Shown here in pieces: positions 34,223 to 41,351 of a DNA stretch of 41,351 nucleotides. Made by a program: the position numbers and the translations under genes. The stretch is from contig NZ_CALXKQ010000024.1 in the NCBI RefSeq assembly GCF_944388875.1, positions 1 to 41,351 on the forward strand, read 5' to 3'. Origin of the DNA: an uncultured Brachyspira sp. Its GTDB lineage: Bacteria > Spirochaetota > Brachyspiria > Brachyspirales > Brachyspiraceae. Numbering within the stretch: the stretch's first letter is position 1; each line of letters begins with the position of its first letter. The notes under the pieces are model-generated. The model was not told the origin of the DNA. It ran no database searches and saw only the letters and a list, made by a program, of their open reading frames with translations.

Positions 34223-35005
34223 TTATTTTTCCCACTCAATAAGTATAGGACAATGATCGCTTCCCATAACATCAGTTAATATATCAGCCCTCTTAATATT
34301 AGGATCTATCTCATTATTAACAAAGAAATAATCTATTCTCCAGCCAACATTCTTTTCACGCGACCTAGTTTTCATATCCCACCAGCTATAATGCCCTCCT
34401 TCTTTAACAAACATTCTAAATGTATCTGTAAAGCCCTTATTCAAAAACTCTGTTATCTTAGCACGCTCTTCAGGTAAAAAACCAATACTCTTTTCATTTT
34501 CCTTAGGTCTTGCCAAATCAATAGCTTCATGAGCAATATTCATATCGCCGCATAATATAATATTAGTTTTACTTTTTAATTTGCTTAAATGCTTAGTTAT
34601 CTCATCATAAAATGAAAGTTTATACTGAAAATGCTCCTCAGATTTTCCGCCGTTAGGAAAATAAACATTAAATATTGTAAAATCATCAAACTCCAATGAC
34701 AATATTCTGCCTTCCCTATCTGAGAATTTACTGCCTAATTTATTTTTTACCTCTTTATTAGGCTTTAATTTTGTATAAATAGCAACACCGCTGTATCCTT
34801 TCTTCACTTCAGGATCGGCAGGATTAATGAAAAGCTCATATCCTTCTATATTTCTTAAATCAGCAGGAAGCTGCTCCTCAAAAGCCTTAGTTTCTTGAAG
34901 ACATATTATATCAGGATTTTCTTTTTTTATAAAATCAACCAAACCTTTTTTGTATGCCGCTCTTATTCCATTTACATTCCAAGATATTATTTTTAAAACA
35001 CTCAT
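34223..35005 (-). CDS. xth: Exodeoxyribonuclease III / AP endonuclease
   Basis: A 260-aa enzyme of the exonuclease III family. Motifs: KIISWNVNGIRAA, ICLQETKA (metal-binding Glu), GYSGVAIYTK, FNVYFPNGG, LCGDMNIAHEAIDLARP and GSDHCPILIEWE. It repairs abasic sites in DNA and removes 3' blocking groups. AAAGG precedes the ATG. Divergent from the metallo-hydrolase gene. Confidence 0.96.
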   Translation of the reverse strand: MSVLKIISWNVNGIRAAYKKGLVDFIKKENPDIICLQETKAFEEQLPADLRNIEGYELFINPADPEVKKGYSGVAIYTKLKPNKEVKNKLGSKFSDREGRILSLEFDDFTIFNVYFPNGGKSEEHFQYKLSFYDEITKHLSKLKSKTNIILCGDMNIAHEAIDLARPKENEKSIGFLPEERAKITEFLNKGFTDTFRMFVKEGGHYSWWDMKTRSREKNVGWRIDYFFVNNEIDPNIKRADILTDVMGSDHCPILIEWEK

Positions 35006-35171
35006 AAAAAACCTTTATATATTCTAACACTGCCATTATATAATTTTATAATAATAATACAACTATATTAAAATATATAATATTTGATTAATAATAAATG
35101 TAGAAATTATTGATTTTTTTTTATTTATTATATATTATATATAATAAATATGTAAAAAATAAGGGTATATT

Positions 35172-36056
35172 GTGAAAGTAAGATTTCTTGGAAGCAGAGG
35201 ATCTATACCAACTCCTGGTAATAGTTTCAATGAATATGGCGGAAATACATCATGTCTTCAGGTTATAGACGATGATGAAAATTATATAATATTAGATGCT
35301 GGAAGCGGACTTAAAAATGCAAGCTATTATATATTTAAGTCAGAAAAAACTGAAAGTATAATACTGCTTACACATTTTCATTGGGATCATATTATGGGCA
35401 TACCTTTCTTTGCACCTTTCTTCTCAAGTAAATACAGCTTTACTATTTACGGTCCTAAAGATTCATCTACAGAAATGTATGATACCATCAATAATATACT
35501 CTCTAAAGACTATTTCCCTGTAAATTTAGAACAATTTGCAGCAAGTTTGAAATTTGAAGCATTTTATGAAGGCAAAAAAATAGTTTTCGGAAATATGATA
35601 ATAGAAAGTATATGGGTAAATCATCCATGTCATACACTATCATATAAAATAACTTCAGGAAATAAAACCGTAGTATATTTAACAGATCATGAACCATATA
35701 AAAGACGTCTTCATGCACAGCATCCTTCACTTTCTCATTATAATCATAATGCCGACTTGCTTCATGCCAGATTAATAGATTTTGTAAGAGGTGCTAATGT
35801 TCTTATAATAGAAGGCGAATATACAAAAAGTGAATATTATAACGGACATATAGGATGGGGACATTCTACTCTAAATGATGCTATTCAGGTGGGACTTGAT
35901 GCAAATGTGCCTTATGTAATAATTCACCATCATAATCAGGAAAGAACCGATGCTCAAATAGATCTGATATATAATAAGCTAATGGCGTTCTTTAATAAAG
36001 AAGGAATAGACCTTCAATTAGCTTTTGCAAAAGAAGGTTCATACATAATCATATAA
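35172..36056 (+). CDS. Metallo-beta-lactamase-fold hydrolase
   Basis: A 294-aa protein with the MBL metal motif THFHWDH (HxHxDH), further ligands in NHPCHTLSY and YLTDHE, and a C-terminal VIIHHHNQE. The start RFLGSRGSIPTPG is typical of RNase Z-like and cyclic-nucleotide phosphodiesterase-like members. The start codon is GTG, with AAGGG upstream. It could be a phosphodiesterase; substrate unknown. Confidence 0.88.
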   Translation: MKVRFLGSRGSIPTPGNSFNEYGGNTSCLQVIDDDENYIILDAGSGLKNASYYIFKSEKTESIILLTHFHWDHIMGIPFFAPFFSSKYSFTIYGPKDSSTEMYDTINNILSKDYFPVNLEQFAASLKFEAFYEGKKIVFGNMIIESIWVNHPCHTLSYKITSGNKTVVYLTDHEPYKRRLHAQHPSLSHYNHNADLLHARLIDFVRGANVLIIEGEYTKSEYYNGHIGWGHSTLNDAIQVGLDANVPYVIIHHHNQERTDAQIDLIYNKLMAFFNKEGIDLQLAFAKEGSYIII

Positions 36057-36059
36057 AAA

Positions 36060-36092
36060 AACAAGAGACTTCATTAAAAGAAATCTCTTGTT
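36060..36092. terminator. Terminator between convergent hydrolase and chemoreceptor genes
   Basis: AACAAGAGA(C)TTC pairs with GAA(A)TCTCTTGTT around an ATTAAAA-type loop, in the 53-bp gap between convergent genes. The left side has a run of A, giving a T tract on the minus strand, so it can act on both. Confidence 0.8.
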
Positions 36093-36109
36093 ATATAAAA
36101 TTATAATAA

Positions 36110-37945
36110 TTATAACTTAAAGAAGCTGATGCTTTGTTCTAATTTTTTTGCTCTGTCTAATAGGCTTTGAGATAAATTACTAGATTCTCCTGCCAAATTT
36201 GCATTTTGAGTAGTTACCGTTTCCATACTATTTATTGCTGTACTAATTTGATTAACTCCAGACTGCTGTTCTAATGCTGTTGTTGCAATACTTTCCATTA
36301 ATTCAGAAGTTTCTTTTACTTTGCTTTGAAGCTCAACAAATATCTCCTGAGATTTTCTTGCTGTTTGTGTGGCATTATTAATTTTCTCAGCTGTATTATC
36401 AACTAAATGAGTAATATCCTTAACTGATGCCTGAGTAGTTTGTGCCAAATTTCTAACCTCGCTTGCTACAACAGCAAAACCTTTACCCTGATCTCCAGCA
36501 CGTGCCGCCTCTACGGAAGCATTCAAAGCAAGTATATTAGTCTGAAATGCTATATCTTCTATTATTTTTGTGATATCTTTTATTTTCTCACTTGACTCAT
36601 AAACTTCTTCTATATTTGAAGATGTCTGACTGATTATCTGAGCTGCTTCCTCTATATAATTAATAGATTCATTCATCATATCTTTACCATTAACAGCACT
36701 TTCAGTAGACGACTGTATAGTAGAAACTATCTCTTCAACACTTGCAGCTGTTTCCTCCAAATTGGAAGCTGTGGCTTCTGTTCTGCTTGAAAGCTCTCCG
36801 CTGCTTTCCATCATAGTCTGAGAAGAAGCCATAATTTCTCTGGATGTATCATTAACCTCATTAATAACTTCTACTAGCTTCTGACTCATTATATTAAATG
36901 TTTTTTCTAATCTTCCAAACTCATCTTTTCTCTCTTTTTCTATTTCTTTTACTTCTAAATACCCCTCAGATATTTTCTGAGCCTGCTTCATCAAGCTGTC
37001 TAAAGGCGACATAGTTCTTTTTATATATGAAAGAGTAAATGTATTTATAAATAATATAGACAATATACATATTATTACAGCTATTCTAATCATTCTAATA
37101 TTTTCTCTGTAAATAATTCTATCATCCATAGCCATAGTTAAAGTCCATGGAAGCTCGCTCATCTTAGTATAAACTGCTGTTCTTGAAGCGGTAGCAGATT
37201 TATAGTTTATTACGCCATTTTGCTTATTGTCTTTTTTAATTAAATTAAAGTATCCTCCGCCGTTTTCATTAATATAATCGTATGTATCTATAACTATTAC
37301 TCCGTCTTCATCCAATGCGAATAATCTTCCTGTTTCATCAAGTTTTAACTGCTTTAATTTATTTATAACCTCTTCCCAGTTTATTGTCATGTATATAGCA
37401 CCTATTAAATTATTATTTTCATCTCTTACACCTGCTATTATACCTAATGACCATTTATTATCAGCTGATGATTTTACTATTTTAGTTCCATAAGCTACAT
37501 CATAATTGCTTTCTTTAAAATCATTCCAAATTCCAGGCCTCAAATCCTGTATATTATTTCCTATCGCAGAACGTTTAGCATTATCCAATATGATTCCGTT
37601 AGTATCGGTTACACCTATATTTAATGAATATTTATTTATAGATTCAAATTTTTTTAATGTCTGATCCAATTGAATATTGTTATTAGTACTTGAAACATTT
37701 TCTAAATAATTAATTACAGCAGGAGTTATAGCATAAGTCTTTATAAGTGTTTTATTTTCAAAAAGCCAAGTATCCAACATTGATTTATAGCCTTCTATTG
37801 TTGAAGCAAATCCTGAAAATGTTGTTTTGCTTACTCCTATAAATGATCTATAGGATAATAAGCATATAGTTATCATTAGAATTATCGTTGTTATTATACT
37901 TATTGTAAGCGGCATTTTAAATCTTATAGAATGTCTCTTCTTCAT
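36110..37945 (-). CDS. Methyl-accepting chemotaxis protein
   Basis: A 611-aa chemoreceptor. A first membrane segment (about 12-35) is followed by a periplasmic dCache-like sensor (about 40-280, with [16 protein letters not shown] and [12 protein letters not shown]), a second membrane segment (about 282-305), a HAMP domain and the signalling domain. The hairpin tip [31 protein letters not shown] is present (quoted in part: [16 protein letters not shown]). It senses a small ligand and controls CheA at the flagellar array. AGGGAG precedes the ATG. Ligand unknown. Confidence 0.95.
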   Translation of the reverse strand: MKKRHSIRFKMPLTISIITTIILMITICLLSYRSFIGVSKTTFSGFASTIEGYKSMLDTWLFENKTLIKTYAITPAVINYLENVSSTNNNIQLDQTLKKFESINKYSLNIGVTDTNGIILDNAKRSAIGNNIQDLRPGIWNDFKESNYDVAYGTKIVKSSADNKWSLGIIAGVRDENNNLIGAIYMTINWEEVINKLKQLKLDETGRLFALDEDGVIVIDTYDYINENGGGYFNLIKKDNKQNGVINYKSATASRTAVYTKMSELPWTLTMAMDDRIIYRENIRMIRIAVIICILSILFINTFTLSYIKRTMSPLDSLMKQAQKISEGYLEVKEIEKERKDEFGRLEKTFNIMSQKLVEVINEVNDTSREIMASSQTMMESSGELSSRTEATASNLEETAASVEEIVSTIQSSTESAVNGKDMMNESINYIEEAAQIISQTSSNIEEVYESSEKIKDITKIIEDIAFQTNILALNASVEAARAGDQGKGFAVVASEVRNLAQTTQASVKDITHLVDNTAEKINNATQTARKSQEIFVELQSKVKETSELMESIATTALEQQSGVNQISTAINSMETVTTQNANLAGESSNLSQSLLDRAKKLEQSISFFKL

Positions 37946-38286
37946 AAAAAATTTTCTCCCTAAACAAATATTTTCTTAATATATATCCAAATTATATTAT
38001 ACTGCAATGACAAAAAATGACATATATATTTTTTATTTAAAAAAATTAGAATACATGCATATTGCATAATATAACTATTGTCGTCATATTCCGTAAAATA
38101 TATAATCATAAAATAAATAATATAATTAGCTTATTTTAAATATTTTTTATATATAATCAGATAAATGTAAAAAAAATGTATGATATACAAATGTTTTTAA
38201 ATAAAAATATACATATATAAATATAATTAATTTTTAATTCATTCAAAATTAAAACAATAATATAAAAAATTGATGAATATTTTAAC
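37946..38286. other. AT-rich intergenic region before metG
   Basis: Very AT-rich DNA between the divergent chemoreceptor and metG genes. Apart from the metG promoter at its right end I see no gene, repeat or RNA in it. Confidence 0.5.
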
Positions 38287-38315
38287 TTTACAAAAACCAT
38301 TAATTTTAGTATAAT
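38287..38315 (+). promoter_or_regulatory. metG promoter
   Basis: TTTACA (38287-38292), 17 bp, TATAAT (38310-38315). The predicted start near 38322 gives a leader of about 40 nt; no T-box-like element is seen in it. Confidence 0.75.
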
Positions 38316-38363
38316 TGCTTCAATCGTATATTTTTCATAACTAAATAATGGAGGCATACATAG

Positions 38364-40319
38364 ATGACGGATAAAAAATTTTATATTACAACTCCAATAT
38401 ACTACCCTTCAGATTATCTGCATATTGGTCATTGTTACTGCACTATAGCTACAGACACTATGGCAAGATATAAAAAAATAATGGGATATGATGTTTATTT
38501 TCTAACTGGTACAGATGAGCATGGTGAAAAAATAGCAAGAAAAGCAGAAGATGCTAAAACTACTCCAAAATCTTATGTAGATAATATTGTTAATGCCACC
38601 AAAGAGTTATGGAAAAGACTTCATATTGATTACAGCCATTATATAAGAACAACAGATGACTATCATGAAAGAAGAGTTCAGAAAATATTTAAAATACTTT
38701 ATGATAAAGGATATATTTATAAAGGAGCATATAAAGGACTTTACTGCGTAAGCGATGAGGCATTTTTTACAGACAGTCAGGTAATAAAAAAGGATGATGG
38801 AAAATGCTATTGTCCAGATTGCGAAAAAGAATTGGAATACAAAGAAGAGGAATGCTACTATTTAAAACTTTCTGAATACGGTCAATGGCTTATAGATTAT
38901 TATAAAGAACATCCTGAGTTTTTAGAGCCTAAAGAAAGACAAAATGAAATGCTTAAAAACTTTTTGCTTCCTGGACTTGAAGATTTAGCAGTTACAAGAA
39001 AAGGTCTTCAATGGGGAATACCTTGTCCTATAAATAATGAACATAGTATATATGTATGGATTGATGCTTTATCAAATTATATTACAGCATTAGGATACCC
39101 TGAAGATGGGCAGGATGATTTGTATAAAAAATACTGGCCAGCAGATGTGCATTTTGTTGGAAAAGAGATAGTACGATTTCATGCTATTATATGGCCTATA
39201 ATGCTTAAAATGCTTGATATACCTCTTCCTAAAAAAGTATTTGGGCATGGATGGGTACTATTCGATGACGGTAAAAAAATGAGTAAAAGCAGAGGAAATG
39301 TGGTTGATCCTAATACATTAATAGATAAATATGGTGTTGATGCTTTAAGATACTTCCTAATGAGAGAGATTAATTTCGGTTCTGACGGATACTATTCTCA
39401 GGAAATCTTCTTAAAGAGAATAAACAGCGATTTGGCTAATGATTACGGTAATTTATGGTATAGAATAACAACTATGCTTGGAAAATATTTTAACAGCGTG
39501 CTTCCAGATGAAGCAGAAAGTGTTTATGGAGATAGAGAAAAAGAACTTAAAAAAATGGTTCTTACGCTTGATGCTAATGTTGAATCTGCTTTGGACAGTT
39601 ATAAATTCCATGAGGCATTATCTCATATTTGGGAAGTTATTAGAATGACCAATAAATATGTAGAGGATAGTGCACCTTGGAATCTAGCTAAAGATGAAAG
39701 CAAAAAAGAGCATCTTGCTAATGTAATGTATATATCTTTTCAAGTATACTATATAGTAACAGCTTATTTACAGATATTCTTTGTAGAAACACCTAAAAAA
39801 GTATTTAATAGATTAGGGCTTGGGGATAGTGTTCCTTTAGAGGATGCTAAAAAATGGGGTTCATTAAAATCTGGTATAAAAATAGAAAAGGGAGAGGCTT
39901 TGTTTAATAGATATGATATAGAAAAAGAAATAGGTGCAGAAAAATCTGATAATAAGAAGGAGGTTAATCCCCCTAAAGAGGATAAGCATAAAGCTAATAT
40001 AGAAAAAGAAGACTTTGAGAAACTTGAACTTCTTACAGCAAAAATATTAGTTGCTGAAAAAGTGGAAAATGCTGATAAACTTTTAAAGTTTGTGCTTGAT
40101 ATAGGAGGCGGAGAACAGAGAGTTGTTGTATCTTCTATAGCAGAATATTATAAACCTGATGAAATGGTTGGAAAAAGCGTTCTTTATTTGGCTAATTTAA
40201 AACCTAAAAAGTTCAGAGGAGTTACTTCGCATGGAATGCTTCTTTTGGCAGATAATGTGGATACTCTATCTCTTATGAAGCCTGAAAAAGATTTTCCTGC
40301 AGGATGTTCTGTAAATTAA
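38364..40319 (+). CDS. metG: Methionyl-tRNA synthetase
   Basis: A 651-aa class I synthetase. The HIGH motif is in YLHIGHCY, and KMSKSRGN is the KMSKS loop. A zinc-binding-type insertion has CYCPDCEKELEY with flanking Cys. Residues about 540-651 form the EMAP/tRNA-binding domain (ELLTAKILVAEKVENADKLL, VVSSIAEYY, KFRGVTSHGMLLLA), joined by a Lys/Glu-rich linker. It charges tRNA-Met. TGGAGG precedes the ATG. The FtsQ-like gene starts 23 bp after it, probably on the same transcript. Confidence 0.98.
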   Translation: MTDKKFYITTPIYYPSDYLHIGHCYCTIATDTMARYKKIMGYDVYFLTGTDEHGEKIARKAEDAKTTPKSYVDNIVNATKELWKRLHIDYSHYIRTTDDYHERRVQKIFKILYDKGYIYKGAYKGLYCVSDEAFFTDSQVIKKDDGKCYCPDCEKELEYKEEECYYLKLSEYGQWLIDYYKEHPEFLEPKERQNEMLKNFLLPGLEDLAVTRKGLQWGIPCPINNEHSIYVWIDALSNYITALGYPEDGQDDLYKKYWPADVHFVGKEIVRFHAIIWPIMLKMLDIPLPKKVFGHGWVLFDDGKKMSKSRGNVVDPNTLIDKYGVDALRYFLMREINFGSDGYYSQEIFLKRINSDLANDYGNLWYRITTMLGKYFNSVLPDEAESVYGDREKELKKMVLTLDANVESALDSYKFHEALSHIWEVIRMTNKYVEDSAPWNLAKDESKKEHLANVMYISFQVYYIVTAYLQIFFVETPKKVFNRLGLGDSVPLEDAKKWGSLKSGIKIEKGEALFNRYDIEKEIGAEKSDNKKEVNPPKEDKHKANIEKEDFEKLELLTAKILVAEKVENADKLLKFVLDIGGGEQRVVVSSIAEYYKPDEMVGKSVLYLANLKPKKFRGVTSHGMLLLADNVDTLSLMKPEKDFPAGCSVN

Positions 40320-40342
40320 AAAAATAAAAGAAACTATCATAA

Positions 40343-41107
40343 ATGAAAAACTTAAAAGAAAATAAACTTAGAAAGAAATTAAATAAAAATAAACTTAGCG
40401 ATAGGCAAAAAAATATAATAAAAAGAACTGCTGTTATTTTTATTTTAATCATTATAATAGCAGCTTCTATTACTGTTATAAATAAAGCAAGAATTTTAAG
40501 AGTAGAAATAAGGGGCTTAAATAAATTAAATGCTATAGATATAATGGAAGAGTCAAACCTTTCTAAATATAATAATACAAGTTTATTTAATATACCAAAA
40601 AAAGAAATTACAAAGGACATAGAAGATAATCCAAGAGTTAAAGTTGAAAATATAAAGGCATCATTTCCTGATTTGCTGATAATTAATGTATCAGAAAGAG
40701 ATAATCTTTTTTTACTTGAATCTAATACAGGAATATATGAAATAACGGATGAAGGATATATTATTAAAAATGAATCTATTTATAATTATGATGTTCCTTA
40801 TGTTACAGGCTTAAATATAAATCCTACAAACAAAAAAATAGAAAATGAATACTCAAAATATTTATCTTCTGTAATATATGAGCTTAAAACCAATTATAAT
40901 GAGATATACAATCTTATATCAGAGATAAATGCTTTTGGAAACGATTTAATACTTTATCCTAGAGGCTATCAGGTGCAGGTTATATTAGAAAAATATGTGA
41001 AGGCAGAAAAGTTCGTTGATTTAACAGCAATATTAAAAACTATTCAAAATCAAGGAACACAAACCTACAGAATAGATTTTAGATTTAAAGAGGCTATTAT
41101 TAATTAA
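40343..41107 (+). CDS. ftsQ: FtsQ/DivIB-like cell-division protein
   Basis: A 254-aa protein: a basic cytoplasmic N terminus (1-26), one membrane segment (about 27-46), then a POTRA-like domain (RILRVEIRGLNKLNA … SLFNIPKKEI … DNPRVKVENIKASFPDLLIINVSERD). The order and length fit FtsQ/DivIB, which scaffolds the divisome from the outer face of the inner membrane. The assignment rests on architecture plus the VKVENIKASFPDLLIINVSE strand pattern. Its last codons (FRFKEAIIN) lie in a sequence repeated downstream. Confidence 0.8.
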   Translation: MKNLKENKLRKKLNKNKLSDRQKNIIKRTAVIFILIIIIAASITVINKARILRVEIRGLNKLNAIDIMEESNLSKYNNTSLFNIPKKEITKDIEDNPRVKVENIKASFPDLLIINVSERDNLFLLESNTGIYEITDEGYIIKNESIYNYDVPYVTGLNINPTNKKIENEYSKYLSSVIYELKTNYNEIYNLISEINAFGNDLILYPRGYQVQVILEKYVKAEKFVDLTAILKTIQNQGTQTYRIDFRFKEAIIN

Positions 41108-41351
41108 TGATATTTAAGTATATACAATAATTTCCTCAAATAAAAATTACGAAGCAAATTTATACTTTAGTATAAATTTAGTTTTTGCGGAGTAATTTTT
41201 ATAAATAATAAAATGATTTTAGATTTAAAGAGGCTATTATTAATTAATGATATTTAAGTATATATAATAATTTTCTCAAATAAAAATTACGAAGCAAATT
41301 TATACTTTAGTATAAATTTAGTTTTTGCGGAGTAATTTTTATAAATAATAA
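41075..41351 (+). repeat. 140-bp tandem duplication covering the 3' end of the FtsQ-like gene
   Basis: Bases 41075-41214 recur at 41215-41351 (cut by the window edge), offset exactly 140 bp, with only about two mismatches (TATACAATAATTTCCTC against TATATAATAATTTTCTC). The unit includes the last 11 codons and stop of the FtsQ-like gene plus a hairpin element. More copies may follow outside the window. Confidence 0.95.
41142..41200. repeat. Nested hairpin element with AAAAATTAC/GTAATTTTT outer arms, copy in the tandem duplication
   Basis: Outer arms AAAAATTAC (41142-41150) and GTAATTTTT (41192-41200); inner stem AAATTTATACT (41156-41166) and AGTATAAATTT (41169-41179). A second copy lies at 41282-41340. 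It has the same outer arms as 7296-7361. The T-rich right arm would also let it work as a terminator for metG-ftsQ. Confidence 0.8.

Overview
The window is a low-GC spirochaete chromosome segment, most likely Brachyspira. The basis is very AT-rich codon use, an FMN-riboswitch rib cluster, a Man-type EIIA, rubrerythrin and DUF1858 proteins typical of anaerobes, large Asn/Lys/Tyr-rich TPR proteins, Rpn-family nucleases, and a chemotaxis receptor. The genus call is inference from gene style; no marker such as rRNA is present.

Layout. 1-3.2 kb: a 7-bp tandem repeat, a dual-specificity-type phosphatase, a mannose-type PTS EIIA, an MgtC/SapB membrane protein and a convergent amino-acid-binding lipoprotein. 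3.6-11.3 kb: the riboflavin genes ribD-ribE-ribBA behind a consensus promoter, an FMN riboswitch and a transcription terminator. ribH lies 3.7 kb further on, separated from ribBA by GC-richer intergenic repeats, two tandem copies of a secreted SH3b-type protein and an Rpn-family nuclease gene. 11.4-11.9 kb: rubrerythrin.

11.9-26.2 kb is accessory. On the minus strand are an isolated terminase pair (TerS, TerL) and then a three-gene set: a STAS-GHKL ATPase, a STAS-like (DUF4325-type) protein and a small membrane protein. On the plus strand are five large or small proteins that share a divergent MerR-like winged-helix signature (IGxFxD/N ... ILPAYR ... TRxYT ... EIL.L), interspersed with a TPR protein and a frameshifted Smr-domain gene. 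No capsid, portal, tail, lysis or integrase gene is visible. The terminase is therefore an orphan, and I suggest it may be the packaging motor for a gene-transfer-agent or defective-phage particle encoded elsewhere, with the MerR-like proteins as candidate regulators or DNA-binding partners. This is a hypothesis.

26.4-41.3 kb is ordinary housekeeping: gapA and pgk with clear terminators, an EamA transporter, a DUF3108 protein, a DUF1858 protein, a minus-strand run (exonuclease III, STAS protein, YggT, TPR/Sel1 protein), a metallo-beta-lactamase-fold hydrolase, a methyl-accepting chemotaxis protein, metG and an FtsQ-like gene. The 3' end of the FtsQ-like gene is caught in a 140-bp tandem duplication that runs to the window edge.

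Two structural themes recur. Three accessory genes (Rpn, STAS-GHKL, 711-aa MerR-like) have TATAAT exactly 6 nt before their ATG, predicting leaderless mRNAs. Hairpin-forming intergenic repeats with shared arms occur near 7.3 kb and 41.2 kb, and other repeat families occur near 7.1-9.4, 10.5 and 29.1 kb.
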